Assembly: GCA_016213825.1 (NCBI GenBank)
Contig: JACQZP010000027.1
Coordinates: forward strand, 124,001 to 188,000
From: Acetobacterium woodii
Lineage (GTDB): Bacteria; Bacillota; Clostridia; Eubacteriales; Eubacteriaceae
Direction: 5' to 3'
Length of the DNA stretch: 64,000 nt
The first letter of the stretch is position 1. Each line of letters begins with the position of its first letter. Made by a program: the position numbers and the translations under genes. Positions 52,110 to 61,430 of the stretch are shown here, one piece after another. The notes under the pieces were generated by a model. That model searched no databases, was not told where the DNA came from, and saw only the letters and a list, made by a program, of their open reading frames with translations.

Positions 52110-52865
52110 TCAGCTCAGCAAGCGCACGAGCAGTTCCTGGAGGTTGGAAACATGCATTTTTTCATAAATGTGAGCGATGTGTTTATTGGTGGTGGACTGG
52201 GAGATATAAAGCGATTGACTGATGATCGCCGGGGAAATACCCTGGCATAGCAGATTGGCAATTTCGATCTCTCGGGCCGTCAGGTTGGTGGTTTCCCAGG
52301 AAATTTGATCCATCGCTTGTCGGCTTGTCTGCTGGCAGAAAAAATTCTTATGCAGGTTGTTTAACTGCGGAACCGCCAGAGACAGCGTCATAAACTCAGT
52401 ATCGGTGAAGTTTTCGTCTTTGGTTTTGTCCAGGGCAAATAAGGTTCGCGGTTTGCCGTTGATATCAAACAGTGCAAAACCAAGGGAGTATTTAACACCC
52501 CGGGGATGAATATAATTAGAAACAAACTCTGTAGTTGGCTCTTTTTTCCAGGCTCTGATATTGATGGTCGGTTTAGCTGGATTTTCCCGCAAGTTTTTGA
52601 CGAGACTATAATACCCATTTTTACTCTTGGAGTAGTATTCAAGGTACATGGTACTCCATTGTTTGTCAATATTATGCAAATACTGATTGCAGACCTTGCC
52701 ATTGCCATCCAGAAAATAGACAAGTGACTGGTCGAAGTCGCACAGTCCCCCAAGGCCAGACAGAATTTCAACGGAAAAAGCTTTCAATTCATGCACATTT
52801 CCACAGGAAATAGTAAAGTCATAAATTTTTTGCCAGGGCATATTCAATTTAGTATTCATTTTCAT
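52110..52865 (-). CDS. LuxR-type HTH regulator with GAF-like sensor domain
   Basis: 251 residues. C-terminal HTH NLTAREIEIANLLCQGISPAIISQSLYISQSTTNKHIAHIYEKMHV. The N-terminal 170 residues look like a GAF/PAS-type sensor (FDINGKPRTLFALDKTKDENFTDTEFMTLSLAVPQL). Convergent with the PanB-like/SDR genes and a candidate regulator of them. No dedicated promoter motif seen. Confidence 0.87.
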   Translation of the reverse strand: MKMNTKLNMPWQKIYDFTISCGNVHELKAFSVEILSGLGGLCDFDQSLVYFLDGNGKVCNQYLHNIDKQWSTMYLEYYSKSKNGYYSLVKNLRENPAKPTINIRAWKKEPTTEFVSNYIHPRGVKYSLGFALFDINGKPRTLFALDKTKDENFTDTEFMTLSLAVPQLNNLHKNFFCQQTSRQAMDQISWETTNLTAREIEIANLLCQGISPAIISQSLYISQSTTNKHIAHIYEKMHVSNLQELLVRLLS

Positions 52866-53145
52866 TCCCTCCGTGCTTGTGTCAGGAATCTCCCTTTCCT
52901 ATGGTCATTTCTTTATCACTATCGGTTTATAGTTGAATTTTAATGATAAAACACCATAAAGTCAAGGTATGTTGAGCGCAAAGATGGTATTTACGAAAAA
53001 CGTTTTCAGTAATAACGCTACAAATATTCAGTAAAAATGAATGTTATAGTCAATAGCGGGTATAATAAAAAAAACTTTACAAAAACAGAATGAGATATTT
53101 CTTGCAAATTAAGAAATCAAAAACAAGATTAGAAGGGAGAAAAGA

Positions 53146-53550
53146 ATGTCTAAACTTAGTTTAATTGAAGGTATTGGCGAAGCTTATGAGTTGAAATTGG
53201 AAGCCGCGGGCGTTAACTCGATCGAAGCACTGCTGGAGGCTTGCACCACCAAAAAAGGCCGGTCTCAACTGGCAGAAAAAACAGGGATTTCTGAAAAACT
53301 GATTTTAAAATGGGCAAATCATGCGGATTTAATCAGAATCAAAGGGATTGGCGGAGAGTATGCGGAATTGCTTGAAGCAGCAGGCGTTGATACGGTACCG
53401 GAATTGGCCACACGCAAAGCAGAAAATCTCTTCAAAAAATTGCAAGAAATCAATGATGCAAAAGAGCTTGTCAGAAAACTGCCGACTCAAGCGCAGGTGG
53501 AAGACTGGATAACCCAAGCGGCAGCGCTGCCACGGGTCTTGACGTATTAG
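53146..53550 (+). CDS. DUF4332 (helix-hairpin-helix) protein
   Basis: 134 residues. Two repeated helix-hairpin-helix-like units: LIEGIGEAYELKLEAAGVNSIEALL and RIKGIGGEYAELLEAAGVDTVPEL, then a helical tail. The family may bind DNA or act as an adaptor; function unknown. A TATAAT at 53061-53066 is a likely -10. GAAGGGAG precedes the ATG. Confidence 0.88.
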   Translation: MSKLSLIEGIGEAYELKLEAAGVNSIEALLEACTTKKGRSQLAEKTGISEKLILKWANHADLIRIKGIGGEYAELLEAAGVDTVPELATRKAENLFKKLQEINDAKELVRKLPTQAQVEDWITQAAALPRVLTY

Positions 53551-53627
53551 TGTAATCGGTGAATGGTTAACAATGTCTTGGGGATGGAACTGACATCGCC
53601 ACGTAAAATTGAATAAAACAGAACCGT

Positions 53628-53662
53628 CAGTTGAGGAGAACGCTCTCCTTGATTGGCGTTTT
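53628..53662 (+). terminator. Terminator after DUF4332
   Basis: CAGTTGAGGAGA pairs with TCTCCTTGATTG using G-T pairs, loop ACGC, followed by GCGTTTTTT. Confidence 0.65.
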
Positions 53663-53747
53663 TTCGATTTGCTGACAATCAATAGCAGGAGCAATACAAT
53701 TTGTTAATAACATTGGATAAATGCAAACTAAATCAGGAGGTTTTGTG

Positions 53748-54314
53748 ATGAAAAACGAAGAAAGAGAATTATCATCAGCACAACGGGAAGAACTACTTAG
53801 TGTACTGAAAGTCCGTTTCGAGAAAAATATAAACCGCCATCAAGGTATTAAATGGACTGAGGTACAAGCAAAGCTGGCAGATAATATAAAAAAATTATGG
53901 ACACTCAATGAAATGGAAAGAACCGGTGGTGAACCGGATGTTGCTGGCTACGATCAAGCTACGAGTGAGTATATTTTTTATGACTGTTCATCAGAAAGTC
54001 CTAAAGGCCGCAGAAACGTTTGTTATGACCGCGAGGCGCTGGATTCCCGGAAAGAAAATAAACCGGAAAATAGCGCGGTTGAGATGGCGGCAGCTATGGG
54101 CATTGAACTTTTGACGGAAGAACAATATCGGGAGTTGCAGAAGCTGGGGAATTTTGATACCAAAACATCGAGCTGGCTGAAAACACCGGCTGAGGTCAGA
54201 AAACTGGGTGGTGCTTTCTTTGCTGATCGGCGTTACGACCATGTCTTCGTATATCATAACAGTGCGCCCTCTTACTATGCGGTCAGAGGATTCCGAGGCC
54301 TGCTCAGAGTCTGA
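53748..54314 (+). CDS. DUF4256 protein
   Basis: 188 residues from the ATG at 53748 behind AGGAGG. GIKWTEVQAKL, GGEPDVAGYDQATSEYIFYDCSSESPKGRRNVCYDREAL, and KTSSWLKTPAEVRKLGGAFFADRRYDHVFVYHNSAPSYYAVRGFRG are the family pattern. Cytosolic, function unknown. Confidence 0.88.
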   Translation: MKNEERELSSAQREELLSVLKVRFEKNINRHQGIKWTEVQAKLADNIKKLWTLNEMERTGGEPDVAGYDQATSEYIFYDCSSESPKGRRNVCYDREALDSRKENKPENSAVEMAAAMGIELLTEEQYRELQKLGNFDTKTSSWLKTPAEVRKLGGAFFADRRYDHVFVYHNSAPSYYAVRGFRGLLRV

Positions 54315-54420
54315 ATTTTGCACAGCAGAAATGGGTATGACAGCACAATAAACAAAACGACGCGGTGTCACACCGTCAGGATTTCTTTAATCCGAAAATT
54401 GTTGAAAAGGTGGTGAAAAA

Positions 54421-57400
54421 ATGGCTTTTGAAAGCTTCTTCAATCGATTAAAAATCAAAGAATTATCAGTGTTGCCAGAAAAGGACGGATGGTATCTGGA
54501 AAACCGTCGACATGCCCAGGAAATGATGAAAACCGGAAGCTGGACTTATGAAATTGGAAATGATACTGTTTATTTTACCGATGAATATTTTAATATTTTT
54601 GAAACAGTTACGGAAAAGCTCGCGGAAGATGCGGAGTCCTATTTTCAATTTGTTTGCAAAGATGATGTTAGCAAGGTGAAAAATTCAAGAGAACAGGCTT
54701 TTCTGGGACACAACCAAGAACTGGAATATCAGATTGTCACGGGTTTGGGCAATCATAAATTCGTTAAAGAGAAAACGCGCACCCTATTGGATGAAGTGGG
54801 CAACCCGACAAAAATTATCGGCGCTCTGCAGGATATTACCTGTGAAAAAATCTTGGAAAACAGTTTGAAAGAGTTGGGGGAAAACCTGAATCTGGGACAA
54901 AAGGTTGCTGGTCTGGGCAGCTGGAAATATAATGCGGTAAAAAATGAAATCTTCTGGTCTGATGAAATTTACCGGATTTATGATCTTAAACCCGGAGAAT
55001 TTGGGGGCACTGTCGTCGAATTAATGGATTTTACCCATCCGGCGGATCGGTATGTTTTAAAAGAACTAACCGAAAAAAGGTTAGCCCATGAAAAATTTGA
55101 TCTGCAATACCGTATTCAATTGAGAAACGGAACCATCAAACACGTGCGCCTGGTGGGCGCACCGATTAAAAACAAAGACGGCTTGAATATTGATCTGGTC
55201 GGAACGATTCAGGATATGACCGAAATTAAAAAGCTGGAAAACGAAATTATTTTTATCAAAAAAAATCTTGAACAGGCCCAACGGCTGGCTAAAATTGGCA
55301 GCTGGGAGATGAATATCGAAAAAAGTGAGAACTTCATGTCTGATGAAGCCCTCCGGATTTTTGGCATCACAGCTGATGAATTCAAAGGAACCTTTGAAGA
55401 TTTTATGAGTCGGGTGCACCCGGAGGATCGTAATATCATTATCGATTCCATGAATGGTGAGTTGACCGAAGACCCCTTTGAGCTGGAATTTCGGGTGATC
55501 CGAAAAGACGGAACAATTCACGAGGTTTTTCAGATTGCGGAGTTTAATCTCGATAAAAACGGACAAGTCTTACGCGCCTATGGAACGATTCAAGATATTA
55601 CCGAAAAAAAAGAGTATGAGCGAGCCATTGAAATCAAGCAGAAAGAGATCGAAAAAATTCAGCAGCGAACAAAAATGTTGATTCAGGAATCCGGGGTTGT
55701 TTTTGAGATTATCACTGCCGATGGTATCATCCGCTATATCAGTGACACTTCTCAAAAGGTAATCAATTATGATCCCGAGAGTATGATCGGTAAAAGTATC
55801 TATGATTACTATGACCACGATGAAGCCGCTTATTTAAAGGGCTTGATTCATAGTTCCATGGAAAATAAAGCGATCACCGAAACGGGGATCATCACTTTTG
55901 ACAGAAAAGGAGGTAAGCCCATTTATCTGGAAGTGCACATCCAGAATTTCCTGGATCATCCGATTATTCAGGGGTTGGTTCTGGATTTTCGGGATGTGAC
56001 AAACCGCATCATCATGCAGCGAAAAATAGAAAAGCTGGCCTCTTATGATGAAACGACATCCCTGCCCAAGCAGAATCAGTTTAAAAAAGAGCTTGCCGAA
56101 AAATGTCTAAAAGCATCTTTGGATCAGCATAGTCTGGTCGTGATCATGCTGGACTTTGAAGGGTTTAAGGAAATCAATGACTCCCTGGGATTTAAGGTGG
56201 GGCAGCAGCTGATTGTCCAGGTGGTGATGCGCTTAAGGGGGTTGTTAGGAAAAGACACCCTGATTTCCCGGTATTCCGAAGATCAGTTTGCCATTGTCAT
56301 TGAAGGGTTAATCAATCTGGAATCATACGAAGCCAGAGTAGTAGATATTATCGACTTCTTTCATCGATCTTTTAAAATTGACATCTATGAGTTTGATATC
56401 AATGTGAACGTCGGGGTTAGTGTTTATCCTTTGGAAACAGAAGAAAAAGATGCCGATGCCGAGGATACAATGGCTGAAGATGATCAAGCTACGGATGAAA
56501 TTGAACAGCTGATTAAGTATGCCAGTATTGCTCTGGTCTGGTCTAAAAAAGAAGGGAAAAACCGCTATCGGTTCTATTCTTCTGAGTTGAACATTCAAAA
56601 CTATAAACAGCTACAACTGCGCCACGATTTGAGAATGGCTGTTAAAAGGGATCAATTCAGGGTTTACTATCAACCAATGGTGCGGATAAAAAACCATCAG
56701 ATTTTAGCCGTTGAAGCGCTGATCCGATGGAACCACCCGGATTGGGGAATTGTCTCACCGGATGAATTCATTTTTCTGGCCGAAGAAACCGGCGCTATTG
56801 TGGAAATGGGGAAATGGATGCTGCGGAAAATCTGCGAAGATCATCGGTATTGGATGTTGAAGGGATATAAACCCGTCTACATCTCAGTGAATTTTTCCAG
56901 TGTCCAGTTTTATGAACGGGATTTTGTTAAAAACATCACCGATATTCTGGCAGAATATGAGATCGATCCCACATACCTGATTGTCGAACTAACTGAAAGT
57001 CTGATCATTGAAAATTCTCACAAAGCCATAGCTGATATTGAAAACCTACAGCGAGCTGGGATTAAAGTGGCCCTAGATGATTTCGGAACTGGTTATTCCT
57101 CACTGAGTTACTTGAAGAATTTTAACATCGATATTATTAAAATGGATGCCTCCTTTCTAAAGAATATCATGGCAGATAAGACCACCGCCATTATCGCCCA
57201 GGCGATCATTAATCTGACCAAAGAGCTACATATTAAACTGGTCTGCGAAGGCATTGAGAACTGGGAGCAACTGTCGTTTCTAAGGGAAAATAATTGCTTT
57301 GCAGGACAAGGCTACCTCTACTCGCGACCGGTTCCGTTTTTAAAAATTGATGAAATACTTGAAAAAGAGAAATGCCGACCAATGCTCAGCAATACGACCT

Positions 57401-57891
57401 TCAAACCCCGCATCGAACGGCGAAGTTCATTCAGACAGTCATTTCATGACTTGTTAAAAACGGATCTGACAATTTTAAAAATTAATGATAAAAAGATGAA
57501 CGTTGGGAACTCTAAAGTTTTGGTAAAGAACATTGGCTCTGGCGGACTCTGTTTTATATCCAATATTCAATTCCCACTTGAACGGGATTTTACGCTGCAA
57601 TTTGTCACCACGCTTCTTGGAAAAGAAATCAGTACCTATGGGACACCGGTTTGGTGCGAAGAAGTGGAGGACAACCTCTTTGAATATGGAGTGAAATTTT
57701 TAATGGGTGAAAGTGCAGTTGAGGAACTGATGCGAATTATTTATGAGGTGCAGGTCAAAATGAAGAAGAATATACTGTTTTCTGATGGCAGCTTTACTGA
57801 TGAAACAGCCTATAATTATTTTAACAATCTTATCGGACAACAGAGTCCTGAAAAAGTGGATTTTAGTCAATACAAGAGAAATAAGTTTTAA
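54421..57891 (+). CDS. Cyclic-di-GMP signalling protein: PAS4-GGDEF(degenerate)-EAL-PilZ
   Basis: 1156 residues, no membrane segments. Four PAS domains occupy about residues 30-535 (repeated pattern GSWxxN..., DITEKKEYE). The GGDEF domain (about 540-730) has SEDQF in place of GGDEF (near residue 619), so cyclase activity is unlikely. The EAL domain (about 745-985) is intact: VEALIRW, VNFSSVQF, VELTES, DDFGTGYSSL, GQGYLYSRPVP, so it should hydrolyse c-di-GMP. A PilZ domain (about 998-1135) with RIERRSSFRQ and NIGSGGL should bind c-di-GMP and may feed back on the phosphodiesterase. GTGGTGAAAAA precedes the ATG. Confidence 0.92.
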   Translation: MAFESFFNRLKIKELSVLPEKDGWYLENRRHAQEMMKTGSWTYEIGNDTVYFTDEYFNIFETVTEKLAEDAESYFQFVCKDDVSKVKNSREQAFLGHNQELEYQIVTGLGNHKFVKEKTRTLLDEVGNPTKIIGALQDITCEKILENSLKELGENLNLGQKVAGLGSWKYNAVKNEIFWSDEIYRIYDLKPGEFGGTVVELMDFTHPADRYVLKELTEKRLAHEKFDLQYRIQLRNGTIKHVRLVGAPIKNKDGLNIDLVGTIQDMTEIKKLENEIIFIKKNLEQAQRLAKIGSWEMNIEKSENFMSDEALRIFGITADEFKGTFEDFMSRVHPEDRNIIIDSMNGELTEDPFELEFRVIRKDGTIHEVFQIAEFNLDKNGQVLRAYGTIQDITEKKEYERAIEIKQKEIEKIQQRTKMLIQESGVVFEIITADGIIRYISDTSQKVINYDPESMIGKSIYDYYDHDEAAYLKGLIHSSMENKAITETGIITFDRKGGKPIYLEVHIQNFLDHPIIQGLVLDFRDVTNRIIMQRKIEKLASYDETTSLPKQNQFKKELAEKCLKASLDQHSLVVIMLDFEGFKEINDSLGFKVGQQLIVQVVMRLRGLLGKDTLISRYSEDQFAIVIEGLINLESYEARVVDIIDFFHRSFKIDIYEFDINVNVGVSVYPLETEEKDADAEDTMAEDDQATDEIEQLIKYASIALVWSKKEGKNRYRFYSSELNIQNYKQLQLRHDLRMAVKRDQFRVYYQPMVRIKNHQILAVEALIRWNHPDWGIVSPDEFIFLAEETGAIVEMGKWMLRKICEDHRYWMLKGYKPVYISVNFSSVQFYERDFVKNITDILAEYEIDPTYLIVELTESLIIENSHKAIADIENLQRAGIKVALDDFGTGYSSLSYLKNFNIDIIKMDASFLKNIMADKTTAIIAQAIINLTKELHIKLVCEGIENWEQLSFLRENNCFAGQGYLYSRPVPFLKIDEILEKEKCRPMLSNTTFKPRIERRSSFRQSFHDLLKTDLTILKINDKKMNVGNSKVLVKNIGSGGLCFISNIQFPLERDFTLQFVTTLLGKEISTYGTPVWCEEVEDNLFEYGVKFLMGESAVEELMRIIYEVQVKMKKNILFSDGSFTDETAYNYFNNLIGQQSPEKVDFSQYKRNKF

Positions 57892-58017
57892 TCCGTCTAA
57901 GCTTATAGCGGTAAAAGCAAAAAAATTCAGTTTTCGTAATTTGCTGGTACGAGATAGTTTTATCTAAGAATGTGAAGCAATGAGATTAGCTGATGTGGAA
58001 GGAGTGTGTCTATCGGT

Positions 58018-58599
58018 ATGACTGCAAAAAATACACCTGAAAGCTGGCTGATTTGCCATAATCTAAAAGAATGGCATGACTGGTTAGCCGCGCATTATGA
58101 TATTGAAACGGGGGTCTGGCTGCAGATCAAAAAAGCCAGATCAAATGAGCTGGGAGTTGGTATGGAAGAAGCGGTGACAGAGGCTCTATGTTTCGGTTGG
58201 ATCGATAGCAAGATACATAGTCTGGATGCTGAAAAATATATTCTTCATATGACTCATCGTAAGCCCGGGAGCATGTGGTCAATGATAAACCGTAAACGTG
58301 CTGAAGCACTAATTGTTGAAGGCAGAATGACCGAAGCCGGGATGGTAACAATTCGCGAAGCTCAGGCAAATGGCCGGTGGGAAGCTGCTTACACATCAAA
58401 AGAAAAACCGGTTGTCCCAAACGATCTGGCAACAGCATTAGTTGCCGATCAAGTGGCTAATAATAATTTCGAGAACTGGTCAAATAGTCAAAAACGGCAG
58501 TCTGTTGCGTGGGTAGAGCAAAGCAAACAACCGAAAACCAGAGCAAATCGCATCGATAAAGTTGTTAGTTATGCACATGAAAATCAGAAATTGTTTTAG
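58018..58599 (+). CDS. YdeI/OmdA-like protein
   Basis: 193 residues. LKEWHDWLAAHYDIETGVWLQIKKA, EEAVTEALCFGWIDSKI and HRKPGSMWSMINRKRAEALI are typical of the YdeI family, linked in some bacteria to tolerance of peptides. Start at 58018 (an in-frame GTG at 58006 sits too close to GGAAGGAG). Confidence 0.85.
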   Translation: MTAKNTPESWLICHNLKEWHDWLAAHYDIETGVWLQIKKARSNELGVGMEEAVTEALCFGWIDSKIHSLDAEKYILHMTHRKPGSMWSMINRKRAEALIVEGRMTEAGMVTIREAQANGRWEAAYTSKEKPVVPNDLATALVADQVANNNFENWSNSQKRQSVAWVEQSKQPKTRANRIDKVVSYAHENQKLF

Positions 58600-58833
58600 G
58601 GCGTGTTATATTAATGATAAATCAATGTAACCTGGGTTTAGAAAGATACTGATATCGAAAAGTTCCGATTGTCTATCACTAAAATGAATGTGAAGATCTT
58701 GATTGGGTGTAAATGCCAAAAAGGTGCTTTGATTATCATGCCAGTAATTGCTATAATAGGAACAAGTAATTGTGAAAGTGCAGCACGCTTTGCAATGATC
58801 AGGTATTTTTTGAACTCAAAGGAGAAATTTACA

Positions 58834-59460
58834 ATGAACAGAACGATATATCTTTATGTCTGTGATACCATGGCCGATTGGGAAATCGGATATTTGACAG
58901 CCGAACTTAATACCGGCAGATATTTTAAGAAGGGGATAACGCCCTGTAAAGTAGTAACCGTCGGTGTAGACACGACACCAGTTACGACGATGGGCGGTTT
59001 AAAAATACTGCCGAATATCAGCGTGGCGGAGTGCGACATCAAAAGTACCGATGCCTTAATTTTGCCGGGAGGTGACACCTGGCTAGATTCAATCCACGAT
59101 CCGATCATCAAGAAAGCCGAGCAGTGTATTAAAGAAAACGTTATTGTGGCCGCAATCTGTGGTGCGACAATGGGGCTTGCTAAGCTTGGTCTGCTGGATT
59201 CCCGATACCATACAAGCAATGATCTGGGTTATCTCAAAATGGTCTGTCCGGATTATCAAGGCGAAGCATATTACAAAAATGACCCTGCCGTTACGGACGG
59301 GAACTTAATCACGGCTATGGGAGTTGCACCATTGGAATTTACCGCAGCAGTCCTGAAAGCTTTGGCGGTCTTTTCGCCAGAAACATTAGATGCATGGTAT
59401 CAGCTTTATCAAACCCATGAATCGGAGTATTTTTATGCATTAATGAACTCAATACAGTAG
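58834..59460 (+). CDS. DJ-1/PfpI-family protein
   Basis: 208 residues from the ATG at 58834 after AAAGGAG. Nucleophile-elbow Cys in VAAICGATMGLAKLGLLD and glutamate region DALILPGGDTWLD. Family members act as glyoxalases, deglycases, chaperones or amidases. No neighbour points to one of these. Confidence 0.88.
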   Translation: MNRTIYLYVCDTMADWEIGYLTAELNTGRYFKKGITPCKVVTVGVDTTPVTTMGGLKILPNISVAECDIKSTDALILPGGDTWLDSIHDPIIKKAEQCIKENVIVAAICGATMGLAKLGLLDSRYHTSNDLGYLKMVCPDYQGEAYYKNDPAVTDGNLITAMGVAPLEFTAAVLKALAVFSPETLDAWYQLYQTHESEYFYALMNSIQ

Positions 59461-59556
59461 TCCAAAGTACTTTAGAAAAGGTGGTGAAACAATGAAATGT
59501 TGCATTGGAATGGCCGGAATAGATCTGAAATATTAAACTATTTAGGAGGATTCGAA

Positions 59557-60180
59557 GTGTCTATTCCGGAAAAAAACTATCCGCGGACTGGTGATACACA
59601 GACCATTTATCTGAATACGGTTATTACCAATCCCAATATTAAAGTTGGTGATTATACAATTTATAATGACTTTGTAAATAGTCCCATTGATTTTGAAAAA
59701 AACAATGTGTTATATCATTATTCTATCAATCAGGACCAATTAATTATTGGTAAGTTTTGTTCCATTGCCTGCGGCGCAAAGTTCATTTTTACCAGTGCCA
59801 ATCATGCGTTGAAATCGCTGTCGACTTATCCATTTCCTTTGTTCTGGGAAGAATATGATCTGGAACAGAAAGCGGTTACCCAGGCCTGGGATAAAAAAGG
59901 CGACATTGTGATTGGAAATGATGTCTGGATTGGCTATGAAGCCGTTATTATGTCGGGTGTCCAGATTGGTAATGGCGCAATCATTGGAACCAGAGCCGTT
60001 GTCACAAAGGATGTTGAGCCCTACACAATCGTCGGCGGAGTACCCGCAAAGCCGATTAAACGGCGATTTGACGATGAAATAATTAATAAACTGCAGTCGC
60101 TTTGTTGGTGGGATTGGGATAAGAAACAACTGCGTGAAAAATTAAATGACATTATGTGTGGGAATATCGATCAATTATAA
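59557..60180 (+). CDS. Vat-like hexapeptide O-acetyltransferase (CatB family)
   Basis: 207 residues from a GTG at 59557 behind AGGAGG. Left-handed beta-helix with hexapeptide turns (IGNDVWIGYEAVIMSGVQIGNGAIIGTRAVVTKDV) and active-site His in SANHALKSLSTYPF. It resembles virginiamycin/streptogramin A acetyltransferases (YTIVGGVPAKPIKRRFDDE, WWDWDKKQLREKL). It could inactivate streptogramin A or another alcohol; a resistance role is inference. Confidence 0.88.
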   Translation: MSIPEKNYPRTGDTQTIYLNTVITNPNIKVGDYTIYNDFVNSPIDFEKNNVLYHYSINQDQLIIGKFCSIACGAKFIFTSANHALKSLSTYPFPLFWEEYDLEQKAVTQAWDKKGDIVIGNDVWIGYEAVIMSGVQIGNGAIIGTRAVVTKDVEPYTIVGGVPAKPIKRRFDDEIINKLQSLCWWDWDKKQLREKLNDIMCGNIDQL

Positions 60181-60208
60181 AAATGTGTTGTTGGTAAAAA
60201 AAGAATGG

Positions 60209-60247
60209 CGATGCGTTGAGATAAAAAATCTTGACGCCTCGTTTTTT
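60209..60247 (+). terminator. Terminator after the Vat-like gene
   Basis: CGATGCGTTGAGAT pairs imperfectly with ATCTTGACGCCTCG (internal mismatches) and is followed by six T. Confidence 0.6.
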
Positions 60248-60397
60248 ATTGTTTGATGGAGGGTTTTGTAGAAATGAGCGAAACAAAGATGTATAATGGA
60301 ATAAATTTAACTGAGGCAAGGTCTGCAGTTTTTGTGTATGGACAGAACTCAGTTATTGGTTAATTTAAGAATATATAAGAAGATGAGGTCTAGTTAA

Positions 60398-60781
60398 ATG
60401 GAAAATATTGATGAAATTGAATATCAGATAGAAACATTAAATAACAACGGTAAAAATATTGCCTATGTCCACACAACCACACCGGTCCTGACCGATGTCC
60501 AGTCCGCACTGGATTTAATGGCGACAGTTCGCTATGAAACTGAATGTGATGCGATTATTTTAGATAAGGAAGCATTAACAGATGAATTTTTTGATTTAAA
60601 AACACGGCTTGCCGGTGAAATCATCCAGAAATATGTGAATTACGGCATCCGACTGGCAATCATCGGTGATTTTTCGGGGTATACCAGTAAGCCACTACAT
60701 GATTTTATATATGAATCCAATCAGGGGAAACACTTGTATTTTGTAGCAAATGTGGAAGCAGCACTGAAGAAACTCGGATAA
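60398..60781 (+). CDS. DUF4180 protein
   Basis: 127 residues. YVHTTTPVLTDVQSALDLMATVRYE, DAIILDKEAL and RLAIIGDFSGYTSKPLHDFIYESN are the family pattern. Small cytosolic protein of unknown function. The 200 bases before it hold the terminator of the previous gene and little else. Confidence 0.87.
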   Translation: MENIDEIEYQIETLNNNGKNIAYVHTTTPVLTDVQSALDLMATVRYETECDAIILDKEALTDEFFDLKTRLAGEIIQKYVNYGIRLAIIGDFSGYTSKPLHDFIYESNQGKHLYFVANVEAALKKLG

Positions 60782-60891
60782 GATCAAATTCGCCGTAAAA
60801 ACGATCAGGCATAGTTAATATGCTATGTGATAATGCGGCAGGATGAAGCTATTTTGAAAATAACAAAAAATGAATTCAGGAGGAAAAACTA

Positions 60892-61425
60892 ATGCTTTAT
60901 GACCAGTTAAAAACCAGAAGAAGTATTCGTAAATTTAAAGATCAGGCAGTCGAACAAGAAAAAATCGAAGCCATTTTAAAAAGTGCGCTAATGGCACCAT
61001 CATCCCGGGGCAGACGGCCATGGGAGTTTATCGTCGTCACCGATAACGATCTGCTTTCGCAGCTTTCCCTTTGTCGAGATCACGGATCAGCTTTCTTAAG
61101 AGGAGCGCCATTGGCAATTGTGGTAACGGCTGACAAAGAAGCATGTGATGTTTGGATCGAAGAGGCATCCATTGTCGCCATTCTGATTCAATTGGTCGCT
61201 CAGGATTTGGGTTTAGGTTCATGCTGGGTTCAGGTACGCGAGCGATTCCAGACAGAACAAAAGAAAACGGAAGATTATATTAAAGATGCCCTTTCAATCC
61301 CCAATCAATATGCAGTTGAATGCATCATTGCCATTGGCTATCCAGATGAATTAAAGAAACCTCATGATGAAGATACACTACTTTATGAAAAAATCCATTT
61401 CAATCAGTTTAGTGATCAAAGGTAA
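60892..61425 (+). CDS. Nitroreductase-family protein
   Basis: 177 residues. FMN-binding TRRSIRKFKDQAVEQEKIE, MAPSSRGRRPWEFIVV, and GLGSCWVQVRERF. Flavin-dependent oxidoreductase; substrate unknown. GGAGG precedes the ATG. It is five bases from the hydrolase gene, so they are an operon. Confidence 0.92.
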   Translation: MLYDQLKTRRSIRKFKDQAVEQEKIEAILKSALMAPSSRGRRPWEFIVVTDNDLLSQLSLCRDHGSAFLRGAPLAIVVTADKEACDVWIEEASIVAILIQLVAQDLGLGSCWVQVRERFQTEQKKTEDYIKDALSIPNQYAVECIIAIGYPDELKKPHDEDTLLYEKIHFNQFSDQR

Positions 61426-61430
61426 CTAAA

